In this document: piece after piece, positions 15,938 to 25,397 of the stretch
Numbering within the stretch: the stretch's first letter is position 1
Layout: each line of letters begins with the position of its first letter
NCBI RefSeq assembly: GCF_002160985.1
Contig: NZ_NFLQ01000005.1
Span: forward strand, 124,001-188,000
Source of the DNA: Lachnoclostridium sp. An118
GTDB lineage: Bacteria; Bacillota; Clostridia; Lachnospirales; Lachnospiraceae
DNA length: 64,000 bases
Direction: 5' to 3'
Made by a program: the position numbers and the translations under genes
Notes under the pieces: generated by a model
The model's database searches: none
Told to the model about the DNA's origin: nothing
Seen by the model: only the letters and a program-made list of their open reading frames with translations

Positions 15938-15962
15938 TGAGGGCAGGAAACTCCTGCCCTCA
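15938..15962. terminator. 11-bp stem-loop between convergent genes
   Basis: TGAGGGCAGGA and TCCTGCCCTCA are exact complements with a three-base loop, 10 bp after the Rpn-like stop and just before the Mur ligase stop. T-richness after the stem is weak on both strands, so efficiency is uncertain. Confidence 0.5.
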
Positions 15963-15980
15963 CTTATTGCTTACTATTTA

Positions 15981-17510
15981 CTATTTCTCTGCTCTCTCAT
16001 CGTACTCTGCCAGATACTTCTTCACATAGTCCACATCGGAGGGGCAGTCCAGATAATCGCTTCCGTACTTCTGCCTTGTCTCAGCGCCCTTTCCGGTGAT
16101 GAGGAAGAGAGTCTTTCCCTCAGAGCTCTCGATGGCATCTTTTATGGCCTCGCCCCGGTCCTCGATCATCTCATATGGACAGTTCTGGGCCTTTACGTAC
16201 TGGGCGATATCGGCAGATATGTCAGCCACCGGTTCGTATCCCGGGTCCTCCGCTACAAGGTAGACCTTCTTTGCGTACTGGCCCGCCACAGTGCCCAGGT
16301 CCCGGCGTCGGATCAGCGCCTTCTTGCCAGGACAGCCGAAAATGGAGACAATGCCGTAATCCGGGTACTCCTCCTTCATGGAGGAGAACAGCTTCTCAAA
16401 GCTCAGCTTGTTGTGGGCGTAGTCCACGATCGCGATCTTTGTCTTATCCCTGCTTGCATAGAGCTCCATGCGCCCGCTGGACCTGGCCCTCTCAAGACCG
16501 GAGTGGATATACTCCCGGGGGATGCCCAGCTTTGTGGCCGCCGCTATGACGCCCAGGGCGTTTTCCACATTGAAAAGTCCTGGCATGGTGAGGACAAACT
16601 CCTCGTCAAAATCTGCGCATTTCACAGAGAACAGCGTCTCGTGCCCGTCTTTTCGGATATTGTAGGCGTAGAAATCTGCCTCCGGGTTCTTCGTGCTGAA
16701 GGTAAAATACTCTTTCGCGTCTTTGGCGTATGTCAGGATACGCTCAATGTGATCTGCGTCCAGGTTGACAAAAGCCCGGTCCGCCTTGGCGAACATCCGC
16801 ATTTTGGATGTGAAATAGTCTTCAAAGTCTTCGTGTTCAATGGGGCTGATGTGGTCCTCCGAGATATTGAGGAAGATGGCCGCGTCAAACCGCATGTCGT
16901 CCACCCGGTGGTATTTCAGCGCCTGGGAGGAGACTTCCATCTCCGCGTACTCAATGCCGCAGTCCAGCGCATTTCTCAGGTGCTGCTGCAGCTCTACCGC
17001 CTCCGGTGTTGTGATGTGGGACTCCACCAGGCTCTTGCCATCGTAGATGTCAATGGAGGAAATGACGGCGCTCTCCTTTTTCCCCTGAGCCGCCATATAG
17101 TCGTCCACCACTGCCTTCATATAGTAGGCGGAGGTGGATTTTCCCTTTGTCCCGCCAATGCCTGTCACCACCAGGTCCTCCCAGGGACGGTTGTAGAAGA
17201 AGTTGGCCAGGACGGACATGGCCTCCCTGATATCTTTTACAAGAATGTACGGCACCTGCCGCTCCAGGTCGAAGGTCTTCTCACTGATATAGCAGACCGC
17301 TCCCCTATCCACTGCCTCCCGCAGGTAGGCCAGCTTGAAGGCCGCCCCCTTGCAGATGAACATAGTGTCGGCTCCGGCCTCCTTTGAGTTGTAGGTGAGG
17401 TTGCGGATCACATGGTCCGTCGCTCTATCCACGTCTGCTTCCAGGAGCATCCCCCTTTTCTCAAGCAGCTCCACATATTCCTTCACGGTATAATACTGCA
17501 TTTTTCCCAT
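15981..17510 (-). CDS. MurE-like Mur ligase (UDP-MurNAc-dipeptide amino acid ligase type)
   Basis: A ~509-residue ATP-dependent ligase expected to add the third amino acid to the peptidoglycan stem. The Mur P-loop is TGIGGTKGKSTSAYY near residue 115, the substrate motifs are SSIDIYDG and HITTPEA, and the central Mur signature reads FLNISEDHISPIEHEDFEDY. The C-terminal domain has VDYAHNKLSFEKL. The position of the DNPR motif that marks meso-DAP-specific MurE reads EDPGYEP, with Gly instead of Arg, so DAP is unlikely and Lys or another amino acid is more likely (inference). The last gene of a three-gene run with a racemase and an ATP-grasp ligase. ATG 17510 fits GAGGGAGA better than TTG 17519. 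Confidence 0.8.
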   Translation of the reverse strand: MGKMQYYTVKEYVELLEKRGMLLEADVDRATDHVIRNLTYNSKEAGADTMFICKGAAFKLAYLREAVDRGAVCYISEKTFDLERQVPYILVKDIREAMSVLANFFYNRPWEDLVVTGIGGTKGKSTSAYYMKAVVDDYMAAQGKKESAVISSIDIYDGKSLVESHITTPEAVELQQHLRNALDCGIEYAEMEVSSQALKYHRVDDMRFDAAIFLNISEDHISPIEHEDFEDYFTSKMRMFAKADRAFVNLDADHIERILTYAKDAKEYFTFSTKNPEADFYAYNIRKDGHETLFSVKCADFDEEFVLTMPGLFNVENALGVIAAATKLGIPREYIHSGLERARSSGRMELYASRDKTKIAIVDYAHNKLSFEKLFSSMKEEYPDYGIVSIFGCPGKKALIRRRDLGTVAGQYAKKVYLVAEDPGYEPVADISADIAQYVKAQNCPYEMIEDRGEAIKDAIESSEGKTLFLITGKGAETRQKYGSDYLDCPSDVDYVKKYLAEYDERAEK

Positions 17511-17554
17511 TTCAAACAATCTCCCTCAATGATTTTCTTATGTATGACTGATTT

Positions 17555-18271
17555 CTATTGATACTCCGCCCCCGAGCGCAGGATGGCCTCCCGCACCAGC
17601 ACATCCATGGCATCCAGGCATATGGTGGGTATCTCGTGCTTTCCCTTAAATACAGACAGCTCCGTGCAGGCCAGGATCACTGCATCGCAGTTTTTCCTCA
17701 TGAACTCGCTCATGACCCTGTCGAATTTTGCCCGGTCTCCCCGCTTTCCGCTCTTGATGTCGTCGTAGATGAGGGACATCACGTCCTTCTGCCTCTCCGG
17801 CGAGGGCTTTACCGGTGTCACTCCGAGCTTTCTGCACTCCCTGTGATAAATCCTGGAACCAATGGTACCGTCTGTCCCCATAATGCCGATCCGCTTCACC
17901 TCCGGCAGCTCCCGCACCGCATAGGCCACGCTCTCGTGTATCATATTGATGATAGGTACGGACACGGCCTTCTGTATCTGGTCATAGTAATAGTGGGACG
18001 TATTGCAGGTGATGGCTATGTTGGCCGCCCCCAGCTTTTCCAGCGTTCTTGCGTCCTCCTGCAGCATATGGACCAGCTTTTCGCTGTCCCCGCTCTTGAT
18101 GGCCTCCGTCCGGTCCGGTATATCCGCATGGCTGAGGATGACCATATTCAGATGATCCTGGTCCCTCTGCGCCTTTGTGTGGGCGATGACATTCTCATAA
18201 AAGTAGCTGGTGGCCTCCGGCCCCATGCCTCCGATCACGCCGAGTATCTGTTTTCCTCTTCCTTCTTCCAT
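17555..18271 (-). CDS. aspartate/glutamate-type amino acid racemase
   Basis: A 238-residue PLP-independent racemase. The N-terminus is ILGVIGGMGPEATSYFYE. The two catalytic Cys are in ITCNTSHYY (about residue 86) and VILACTELS (about 200). It lies 26 bp downstream of the ATP-grasp gene and 44 bp upstream of the Mur ligase. An aspartate racemase supplying D-Asp to the adjacent ligase is the simplest reading; glutamate or another substrate cannot be excluded. Confidence 0.88.
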   Translation of the reverse strand: MEEGRGKQILGVIGGMGPEATSYFYENVIAHTKAQRDQDHLNMVILSHADIPDRTEAIKSGDSEKLVHMLQEDARTLEKLGAANIAITCNTSHYYYDQIQKAVSVPIINMIHESVAYAVRELPEVKRIGIMGTDGTIGSRIYHRECRKLGVTPVKPSPERQKDVMSLIYDDIKSGKRGDRAKFDRVMSEFMRKNCDAVILACTELSVFKGKHEIPTICLDAMDVLVREAILRSGAEYQ

Positions 18272-18297
18272 TGGCTTTCCCCTTATTTTCCACAGCT

Positions 18298-19509
18298 TTA
18301 CTGGTAATATTTATTGAAATAGCCGTACTGTTTCCAGTGGGTCTTCAGCATCCGCAGAAAGCGCATGGGCTTCAGATCCCCCCGCATGAAGACAGGATTG
18401 ACCATTTTCCCTTCTTTTACGAGCTTCTTCATCTTTGCCACCATGGCAGGGTCCTTCACGTGCTTGTAGGCAACGCCCTTGGGCACGGTCATCCAGAGAT
18501 GCTCCTCTGTGGCCTCCTCGTAGGGAAGCTCCCGGTTGTAGATATAGTCCTCTACAAAATATTTCGCTACATTAAAGCCGGAGCCTGTCACGTAGTAGTT
18601 GCTGCGCCCCTGTCTCGTGTTGATCTCAAAGAAGCGGTAGGTGCCGTCCCTTCTGTCGTACTTGATATCAAAATTGGAAAATCCCACATAGTGGAGGTCC
18701 TCCAGAAGGTTTTTCACCCTTCCCATGAGCTCCTGGTTTGGCTCTGTGATGATGACCGCATGGTTGCCCAGGCCGTGGGGAGTGTGTTCCTCAAGGAGCA
18801 CATGTCCCAGGCACATCATCTTCACCTTCCCGTTCCGGTCAGAGTAGGATGTAAGGACCCGCATGTACTCGTCATTTCCCGGGATCATGTCCTGGATGAT
18901 CAGGTCGTCGTCATATCCCGCATCATAAATCTGGGTGATGATTTCCTCCAGCTCCTTCCTGCTGCCCGGCTTGTAGATCTTGTTCTGTGTGGGGAAGGGA
19001 TGCTCCCAGTAGGCGATGCTGTTGGACGGCTTCAGGATCACCGGGTAGGGGAAGTCGCAGGCAAATTCAAGGCCCATCTCCTTTTTGTACACGATGGTCT
19101 TTGGATAGTCCACGCCGTGCTTCTCGCAGAGCTGGTAAAACCGCTCCTTCTGCTGCAGGCTGTCCATCAGATCGAAGTCGATGTAGGGGGCAATGACATT
19201 GTCCGGCAGCTTATTTTTATGCCGGCTTGCCAGCGCCACATAGCTGTCCCCGCAGCCGATGAGCAGGATTTTCTTGTCCTTATGCTCCCCGGCAAAGCGG
19301 CTGATCCTCTCCAGGAAATAGTCGTCTGTGTCAATCTTCGGATTTCCCTCATAGACTGTGATCTGGCTGTTGAAGCTGGGTCCTGTCTGATACTTTCCAA
19401 AGACATAGGATTTCACCTGGTACTGCTCGTAAAAAGCCCGCGCCACGCTGTAGGTATTGATATCCCCGCCAAGGAGGACGGGAATGAATGTTTTCTCTTT
19501 AAATTCCAT
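18298..19509 (-). CDS. ATP-grasp ligase resembling D-aspartate ligase of peptidoglycan bridges
   Basis: A 403-residue cytosolic ATP-grasp protein. The opening FIPVLLGGDINTYSVARAFY and later VKMMCLGHVLLEEHTPHGLG, VGFSNFDIKYD and FFEINTRQGRS closely follow the pattern I recall for enterococcal D-aspartate ligase (Asl), which attaches D-Asp to the side chain of L-Lys in peptidoglycan precursors. The Mg/ATP-binding Glu-x-Asn (EINTRQGR) is intact. First gene after the promoter at 19549-19579, followed by the racemase. Family match is from memory. Confidence 0.78.
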   Translation of the reverse strand: MEFKEKTFIPVLLGGDINTYSVARAFYEQYQVKSYVFGKYQTGPSFNSQITVYEGNPKIDTDDYFLERISRFAGEHKDKKILLIGCGDSYVALASRHKNKLPDNVIAPYIDFDLMDSLQQKERFYQLCEKHGVDYPKTIVYKKEMGLEFACDFPYPVILKPSNSIAYWEHPFPTQNKIYKPGSRKELEEIITQIYDAGYDDDLIIQDMIPGNDEYMRVLTSYSDRNGKVKMMCLGHVLLEEHTPHGLGNHAVIITEPNQELMGRVKNLLEDLHYVGFSNFDIKYDRRDGTYRFFEINTRQGRSNYYVTGSGFNVAKYFVEDYIYNRELPYEEATEEHLWMTVPKGVAYKHVKDPAMVAKMKKLVKEGKMVNPVFMRGDLKPMRFLRMLKTHWKQYGYFNKYYQ

Positions 19510-19548
19510 GCTTTCTGACCTTCTCTCCGTACAGATTTATACCAGCAT

Positions 19549-19579
19549 ATTATAACGCAGGAGCACCCTGACTTGTCAA
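19549..19579 (-). promoter_or_regulatory. promoter of the ATP-grasp/racemase/Mur ligase run
   Basis: On the minus strand TTGACA (19574-19579) and TATAAT (19549-19554) both match consensus exactly, with a 19-bp spacer, slightly long. The start codon is 40 bp downstream. Spacer length is the only weakness. Confidence 0.55.
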
Positions 19580-19643
19580 GTAATGCGCCCCTTTTATATG
19601 GCCCTTTTGTGCCCCTTTCGACCTCCGTTTACAGGGATCCCGT

Positions 19644-20513
19644 TTACAACTCCTCCAGCTCTTCCTTGAAGCCCTCTCCCACGACCTCGTTTGACTCCAT
19701 GATAATAGTGAAGGATTTGGGGTCCACCTTTCTGGCCAGTCTCTTGATGGTGTACATTTCCTTGTTGTTGCTGGCGCACATGACAACGTCCTTCTCCTGC
19801 CCCGTGTAGCTTCCGGTCCCCCTGATGATGGTGGAGCCTCTGTCCAGGTATTCGTCGATCTTTCCGGCCACCTCTTTACCCTTGTCCGTGACAATGAGGG
19901 TCATCTTGCCCTCATCGATACCGTACATGATACGGTCCATGACCGTGGCCATGAGATAGGTCACGATAAGTCCGTATATAAAACCGTCCACGTCCTTGAA
20001 CACGATCACGCTTCCCAGCAGGATAGTCAGCATATCCAGCACAAACGTGATGACGCCCAGTGTCATGTGGGGCTTGACCTTCCGGATCGCCACACTGATA
20101 AAATCCTGTCCTCCGGTGGAGGAGCCTCTCATAAAGATCAGCGCGTACCCGATGCCTGTCAGCACGCCCATGCAAAGAGCGGCCAGAAGCCGGTCTCCCT
20201 CATACACAGGAAGAAGAGGGGACACATAGTCCATCAGAAATGAAGAGATGACCATGGATTTCACTGACTTCAGGAAGAAAGTCCTTCCCAGGAATTTATA
20301 GCAGAAGATCGCCACCGGCACATTCAGTATTATAGTCCCCGCGCCCACCGGAATGCCCAGGAGGTGATACAGGATAATAGCCATGCCGGAAAATCCCGCC
20401 ACCGGGAAATTGGCATACAGGGCAAAGTTATAGATTCCTATGGCAATGACCATACCCGCTGCGATATCTATCAATATGTCCATGCCTATCTCTTTCCAGT
20501 TGATGCTTTTCAT
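19644..20513 (-). CDS. YitT family membrane protein (DUF2179 C-terminus)
   Basis: A 289-residue protein with five to six membrane helices in the first ~200 residues, including GTIILNVPVAIFCYKFLG and MRGSSTGGQDFISVAIRK, which is typical of YitT. A cytosolic DUF2179 domain follows (about 205-289; TIIRGTGSYTGQEKDVVMC). The transport role is unproven in the family. ~130 bp upstream of the ATP-grasp gene with its own promoter in between. Confidence 0.88.
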   Translation of the reverse strand: MKSINWKEIGMDILIDIAAGMVIAIGIYNFALYANFPVAGFSGMAIILYHLLGIPVGAGTIILNVPVAIFCYKFLGRTFFLKSVKSMVISSFLMDYVSPLLPVYEGDRLLAALCMGVLTGIGYALIFMRGSSTGGQDFISVAIRKVKPHMTLGVITFVLDMLTILLGSVIVFKDVDGFIYGLIVTYLMATVMDRIMYGIDEGKMTLIVTDKGKEVAGKIDEYLDRGSTIIRGTGSYTGQEKDVVMCASNNKEMYTIKRLARKVDPKSFTIIMESNEVVGEGFKEELEEL

Positions 20514-20548
20514 TTATTCTATCTTCCTTTCTCACACGATATGTCACA

Positions 20549-20600
20549 ACAAAAAAGCAGCTGCAAACTATAAAAATATAATTCGCTGCTGCTCTTTTAC
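20549..20600 (-). terminator. Rho-independent terminator after dinB
   Basis: On the minus strand AAAGAGCAGC pairs with GCTGCTTTTTT (one G-U), with a 23-base AT-rich loop and a T6 run. It lies 32 bp after the dinB stop and before the YitT start. Confidence 0.55.
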
Positions 20601-20631
20601 TTATTCATTATATCGGTCTTCCGCAGGTCTG

Positions 20632-21927
20632 TCAATCGGATGTATCATCTTCCGATCTTTTGAGGAAGCTGCCTCTCATCACCGCGTCCTCTCCAAACTT
20701 CTGTCGGATTTCATCCAGGGCCCTTGACAGCTTTTCCTGCTTCAGAGCATTTGCGGAGCTCCTCTCCTGCTTTCCGGCTTCTGCCGTCTCCTCACCCGGC
20801 ACGCTCCCGGCCTTCCCGCTGTTTTTCACCGGCGCCTGGGGCAGGTCAAAGATGCTCATCTGCCAGGGCTCATCCTCCCTCACCAGCTTGGAGGTGCGGA
20901 TGCCAAGAAGGCGGATAGGCCGGCCGTCCCACAGCTCGTCAAAGAGCTCCATGGCCGCCTGGTAGAGCACCGTATCGCTTGCCGTCTCCCCGAAGAGCTG
21001 CTTCTGGTGGGAGCTGGTCTCAAAGGTGGCGTACTTGATCTCCACACTGACCATTCCTGCCTTCTGACCGGCTTTTCGCAGCCTTCCGCCCACGCTCTCG
21101 GCCAGTCCGAGGAGGATCTTCGCTGCCTCCTCCCGCTCTGTCACGTCCGCAGGCAAGGTGGTGGAGTTGCCGATGCCCTTCGCCTCTGTCTTCCAGGTGA
21201 CCACGGGGGAGTCATCGATCCCGTTGGCAAAATTCCACAGCATCCTGCCGTGGCTTTTCAGATGCAGCTCCAGTATCTTAGGGTCCGCCTGAGCCAATTC
21301 TCCGATGGTGCGGATGCCCAGCTTTTTCAGCGTCTCCACGCTGGAACCGCCGGCCATGTACAGCTCCCGTACAGGGAGGGGCCACATCTTCACCTTAATC
21401 TCTTCCGGGAAAAGGGTGTGGACCCTGTCCGGCTTCTCAAAGTCCGAGGCCATCTTGGCCAGCAGCTTGTTGGAGGAGATACCTATATTGACTGTAAATC
21501 CGAATTTCTCCCGCACCCTGTCCTTGATCTCAAAGGCCGCGGACACATAGGAGTGATACCTGTGGGCGATGCCGGTGAAATCCAGGTAGCACTCGTCCAC
21601 GCTGACCTGCTCAATGTCCGGCGTATAGGTGTGCAGGAACTCCATCAGCCTTCTGCTGTACTCGTGATACAGGGCATGGTCCGGCGGCTCCATGTGGATG
21701 TCCGGACACTTCCGCAGGGCATTTGCCACCGGCTCTCCGGTGTGTATCCCGTACTTTTTTGCCGGGATAGATTTGGCCAGCACTACGCCGTGTCTGGATT
21801 TCCGGTCCCCGCCTATGATGGCGGGAATGGTCCTGATATCAAGCGCGGCGCCGCTTTTCAGCTGCTCTACAGCAGTCCAGCTCAGGTACGCCGAATTGAC
21901 ATCGATATGGAATATGATGCGGGACAT
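20632..21927 (-). CDS. dinB: DNA polymerase IV
   Basis: A 431-residue Y-family translesion polymerase. The palm motifs are IIFHIDVNSAYLSW at the N-terminus (catalytic Asp) and VSVDECYLDFTG near residue 100 (catalytic Asp-Glu). Helix-hairpin-helix segment LGIRTIGELAQ, and the little-finger domain follows. The C-terminal ~50 residues are a low-complexity charged tail rather than a textbook clamp-binding peptide. ATG 21927 is chosen because GGAGG sits 7 bases upstream. The longer in-frame start at 21972 lacks one. Confidence 0.93.
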   Translation of the reverse strand: MSRIIFHIDVNSAYLSWTAVEQLKSGAALDIRTIPAIIGGDRKSRHGVVLAKSIPAKKYGIHTGEPVANALRKCPDIHMEPPDHALYHEYSRRLMEFLHTYTPDIEQVSVDECYLDFTGIAHRYHSYVSAAFEIKDRVREKFGFTVNIGISSNKLLAKMASDFEKPDRVHTLFPEEIKVKMWPLPVRELYMAGGSSVETLKKLGIRTIGELAQADPKILELHLKSHGRMLWNFANGIDDSPVVTWKTEAKGIGNSTTLPADVTEREEAAKILLGLAESVGGRLRKAGQKAGMVSVEIKYATFETSSHQKQLFGETASDTVLYQAAMELFDELWDGRPIRLLGIRTSKLVREDEPWQMSIFDLPQAPVKNSGKAGSVPGEETAEAGKQERSSANALKQEKLSRALDEIRQKFGEDAVMRGSFLKRSEDDTSD

Positions 21928-22074
21928 AGGCTTTCCTCCTCTCCCCCCGGATCCGCGGATTTCTTCTTTCATTGTATCCGGCCCGCCGCAAATGTCAATA
22001 AATACACGAAAAAAGGGGCGACGCCTCTGTAAAGCGCCTCCCCTGTGTGTTTCATTTCTGGATATTGCGGACTA

Positions 22075-24675
22075 CTATACAGCTGTCAGTCCCTCTTTTA
22101 CCCTGGCCGTCAGTTTTCCATCCTGGTCATCTATGAGGATCGTGTCGCCGCTGCCCACATTGCCCTCAAGCATCAGCCTTGCGGCCGTTGTCTCCACATT
22201 TTTCTGCAGATACCGCTTCAGCGGTCTTGCGCCGTACATGGGCTCGTATCCGCCCTCCACGATGCGGGCCTTGGCAGCCTCTGTCAGCTCAATGCCGACC
22301 TCCTTCTCTCTCAGCCTGCGGTTCACGTCCGCCACCAGCAGGTCGATGATGTGGTAAATGTTGTCCTTTGTCAGAGGCTTGAACATGATGATCTCGTCCA
22401 GACGGTTCAGGAACTCTGGGCGGAAATGGGCCCGCAGGTCGTCCGTCACCGCCTTCTGGCTTGCCTCGCTGATGTTTCCGTTCTCGTCAATCCCTTCCAG
22501 CAGGTAGGCTGAACCGATATTGGATGTCATAATGAGAATGGTGTTCTTGAAGTCCACGGTCCGCCCCTGGGAGTCTGTGATACGGCCGTCATCCAGCACC
22601 TGGAGGAGCACGTTGAACACATCCGGGTGGGCCTTCTCCACCTCGTCAAAAAGGACCACGGAGTAGGGCTTTCTCCTGACCGCCTCTGTGAGCTGTCCGC
22701 CCTCATCGTACCCCACATATCCCGGAGGAGCTCCGATGAGCCTGGACACGGAATATTTCTCCATATACTCACTCATATCGATGCGGACCATATTGTTCTC
22801 ATCGTCAAACAGGCTCTGGGCAAGCGCCTTTGCCAGCTCTGTCTTACCCACGCCCGTGGGTCCAAGGAAGAGGAAGGAGCCGATGGGTCTTGTCGGGTCC
22901 TTGATCCCGGCCTTGGACCGGATGATGGCCTCTGTCACCAGCTCTACAGCCTCGTCCTGCCCTACCACACGCTTGTGCAGCTCGTCGGCCAGGTGCAGGG
23001 TCTTGCTCCTCTCACTCTCGTTCAGCTTTGCCACCGGAATGCCGGTCCACTTGGAGACGATCTTAGCGATCTCATCCTCTGTCACGCTCTCATGTACAAG
23101 GGAGAGATCCTCGTCTTTGACCTTCGCCTCCTCGGCCTCCAGCATCTTCTGGAGCTCCGGCAGCTTCCCGTACTGCAGCTCCGCCGCCTTCTCCAGGTCG
23201 TAGGACTGCTGTGCCTTCTGGATGTCGCCCCGTATCTGCTCAATCTGCTCCCTCAGCTTCTGCACTCTCTCCACGCTGACCTTCTCGTTGTCCCACTGGG
23301 CTTTCCTTGTGGCAAACTCAGCCCGCAGCTCTGCCAGCTCCTGCTGCAGATGCGCCAGGCGGTCCTGGCTCAACCGGTCGTCCTCTTTCTTAAGGGCAGC
23401 CTCCTCGATCTCAAGCTGCATCACTTTCCTGCGCATCTCATCCAGCTCTGCCGGCATGGAGTCAAGCTCTGTCTTGATCATGGCGCAGGCCTCATCCACC
23501 AGGTCAATGGCCTTGTCCGGCAGGAACCTGTCTGAGATGTATCTGTGGGAGAGGGTGGCTGCCGCCACAAGGGCGCCGTCTGTGATCTTCACGCCGTGGA
23601 AGACCTCGTACCTCTCCTTCAGCCCGCGGAGGATGGAAATGGCGTCCTCCACTGTGGGCTCATCGACCATGACCGGCTGGAAACGTCTCTCAAGAGCCGC
23701 GTCCTTCTCTATATACTGTCTGTACTCATCCAGCGTAGTGGCTCCAATGCAATGGAGCTCTCCTCTGGCCAGCATGGGCTTCAGCATATTGCCGGCATCC
23801 ATGGCGCCGTCTGTCTTTCCGGCTCCCACGATGGTGTGGAGCTCATCGATAAAGAGGATAATTTTACCGTCGCTGTTCTTGACCTCCTCAAGAACGGCTT
23901 TCAGACGCTCCTCAAATTCTCCTCTGTATTTCGCACCGGCCACCAGGGCGCCCATGTCCAGGGAGAAGATCGTCTTGTCCTTCAGAGCCTCCGGCACGTC
24001 GCCGCTCACAATCCTCTGGGCCAATCCCTCCACGACGGCTGTCTTGCCGACGCCGGGCTCACCGATCAGAACCGGGTTGTTCTTTGTCTTCCTGGAAAGG
24101 ATCCGGACCACATTGCGGATCTCGCTGTCACGCCCGATGACAGGGTCCAACTTCTGGTCCCTGGCACGGTCCACCAGGTCTGTTCCGTATTTGTTCAGGG
24201 TATCGTAGGTGGCCTCCGGATTGTCGCTTGTCACCTTCTGGTTGCCTCTCACTGTGGAGAGAGCCTGCAAAAAGCCCTCCCTGGAAATGCCCAGCTCACG
24301 GAAGAGCTGCTTTATCTCCCGGCTGGGATGCTTCAGAAGTGCCAGGAAGAGATGCTCCACAGAGACGTACTCATCGCCCATCTGCTTCATCTCGTCCTCG
24401 GCGCTTATGAGTGCCTTGTTCAGGTACTGTCCCACATAGGGCTGGCCGCCCTGCACCTTGGGCCGCTTTGCTATGGCCTGCTCCACCCGGTCCACGACCA
24501 GATTTTTATCCAGGCCCATTTTCTCCATCATCTTTAAGATCAGGCTGTCATCCTGGGTCAGCAGAGCATAGAGAAGATGCTCCTGCTCGATTTCCTGGTT
24601 GCCGTACTCCATTGCTGTCTTCTCGCAGTCCTGGACCGCCTGCAGGGATTTCTGTGTAAATTTATTTATATTCAT
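22075..24675 (-). CDS. clpB: ATP-dependent chaperone ClpB
   Basis: An 866-residue Hsp100 disaggregase, the usual length. Order: Clp N-domain (1-145), NBD1 with Walker [14 protein letters not shown] near 205, middle coiled coil (about 405-525), NBD2 with [15 protein letters not shown] near 605, and pore loop [17 protein letters not shown]. It lacks the IGF/IGL loop for ClpP. It resolubilises aggregated proteins with DnaK. A CIRCE operator overlapping the promoter (24744-24786) puts it under HrcA-type control. Confidence 0.96.
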   Translation of the reverse strand: MNINKFTQKSLQAVQDCEKTAMEYGNQEIEQEHLLYALLTQDDSLILKMMEKMGLDKNLVVDRVEQAIAKRPKVQGGQPYVGQYLNKALISAEDEMKQMGDEYVSVEHLFLALLKHPSREIKQLFRELGISREGFLQALSTVRGNQKVTSDNPEATYDTLNKYGTDLVDRARDQKLDPVIGRDSEIRNVVRILSRKTKNNPVLIGEPGVGKTAVVEGLAQRIVSGDVPEALKDKTIFSLDMGALVAGAKYRGEFEERLKAVLEEVKNSDGKIILFIDELHTIVGAGKTDGAMDAGNMLKPMLARGELHCIGATTLDEYRQYIEKDAALERRFQPVMVDEPTVEDAISILRGLKERYEVFHGVKITDGALVAAATLSHRYISDRFLPDKAIDLVDEACAMIKTELDSMPAELDEMRRKVMQLEIEEAALKKEDDRLSQDRLAHLQQELAELRAEFATRKAQWDNEKVSVERVQKLREQIEQIRGDIQKAQQSYDLEKAAELQYGKLPELQKMLEAEEAKVKDEDLSLVHESVTEDEIAKIVSKWTGIPVAKLNESERSKTLHLADELHKRVVGQDEAVELVTEAIIRSKAGIKDPTRPIGSFLFLGPTGVGKTELAKALAQSLFDDENNMVRIDMSEYMEKYSVSRLIGAPPGYVGYDEGGQLTEAVRRKPYSVVLFDEVEKAHPDVFNVLLQVLDDGRITDSQGRTVDFKNTILIMTSNIGSAYLLEGIDENGNISEASQKAVTDDLRAHFRPEFLNRLDEIIMFKPLTKDNIYHIIDLLVADVNRRLREKEVGIELTEAAKARIVEGGYEPMYGARPLKRYLQKNVETTAARLMLEGNVGSGDTILIDDQDGKLTARVKEGLTAV

Positions 24676-24743
24676 AAAGGTCCCTCCTTGCCTTTCACTG
24701 AAAAGGCGCCCTCTCAGGCACCTGGTTTTCCTGTTCTATTAGG

Positions 24744-24772
24744 AATATAACACTTTTTATCAGCACTGTCAA
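24744..24772 (-). promoter_or_regulatory. clpB promoter
   Basis: Minus-strand TTGACA (24767-24772) and TATATT (24744-24749) are separated by 17 bp. The -35 lies inside the CIRCE element, so repressor binding would block RNA polymerase. Confidence 0.7.
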
Positions 24773-24786
24773 CACTCGAGTGCTAA
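24760..24786. promoter_or_regulatory. CIRCE operator of clpB (HrcA site)
   Basis: TTAGCACTC-N9-GAGTGCTAA pattern. On the minus strand the left arm is exact and the right arm is CAGTGCTGA, 7 of 9 matches, with the correct 9-base spacer. HrcA is expected to repress here; hrcA itself is not in the window. Confidence 0.8.
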
Positions 24787-24869
24787 TTTCTGAATTTTTC
24801 AACCGTCTACCCCAACCTAGTAAAAATTCCCATAATATCCTCACTTTCAATTTTTAATTTCCTGTTCAG

Positions 24870-24884
24870 CAACTTAGGATTTAC
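24870..24884 (-). repeat. junction repeat copy at the 3' end of the DUF3781 gene
   Basis: Minus strand GTAAATCCTAAGTTGCTGAA begins within the last codons and stop of the DUF3781 gene. It matches the AAATCCTAATTTGT at the 3' end of the lipoprotein gene (5221-5236). Confidence 0.4.
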
Positions 24885-25129
24885 TTAACAATATGTGCCG
24901 TGATAATTGTATAACTATCTGAATTGATAGTGATTTTGATATTTTCAACTTCACAATACCAATTTTTACCTCGTTTGTATATATTGCATTTTTTATCTAG
25001 CATCTTATTTTTGCAATACTCAACAACATCATCTGTATCTATTTTTAGATTTCTTTTTATTCTACCAACTCCCATTTCAGTTGTATGAATTTTGTCAATA
25101 TTATCAAGTAATATCTTTTTATTTTCCAT
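24881..25129 (-). CDS. DUF3781 family protein
   Basis: An 82-residue basic soluble protein. The core IHTTEMGVGRIKRNL, then DDVVEYCKNKM and the C-terminal YTIITAHIVK match DUF3781. Function unknown. AT-rich, between two junction repeats in the second accessory patch. Confidence 0.75.
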   Translation of the reverse strand: MENKKILLDNIDKIHTTEMGVGRIKRNLKIDTDDVVEYCKNKMLDKKCNIYKRGKNWYCEVENIKITINSDSYTIITAHIVK

Positions 25130-25168
25130 TTTTCTCCTTAAATTCCAGTTTATCGCTCGTCATACAAA

Positions 25169-25184
25169 TAGGGATTTGTCAATT
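25169..25184 (-). repeat. junction repeat copy (ACAAATAGGGATTTGT)
   Basis: A clear dyad (ACAAAT-N4-ATTTGT) 40 bp upstream of the DUF3781 start. On the minus strand it runs on as ATGACGAGCGATAAACTGG, similar to the stretch upstream of paralogue B. Confidence 0.5.
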
Positions 25185-25217
25185 TCTTTTCATATACAAT
25201 AATGGATATGGATTCCC

Positions 25218-25331
25218 CTATACAACCAGTTCACCTATTGCATAATTTTCAATACCATATTGTAGTAACTGTTTTCCTACTCCTTGTCCTCTGTATTCAT
25301 TTGAAACAAATAACATTTTAGGCGTCCCATC
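25218..25331 (-). pseudogene. GNAT acetyltransferase fragment
   Basis: A 37-codon open stretch with motif A (MLFVSNEYRGQGVGKQLLQY) then a stop. A TGA lies just upstream in frame. N- and C-terminal parts of the fold are missing. It is AT-rich and diverged from the remnants at 3787 and 5037. Confidence 0.65.
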
Positions 25332-25397
25332 TCAAATCAAGTTTCATATCTTTTGCGATTTTCTCAACTCTATAACTGGTATTTGTCTATTAATCGC

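Noticed and set aside
18271-19518. 415-codon plus-strand frame opposite the ATP-grasp gene
   Set aside because: Mirror of a clear ATP-grasp gene; its composition is what antisense to a GC-rich gene gives.
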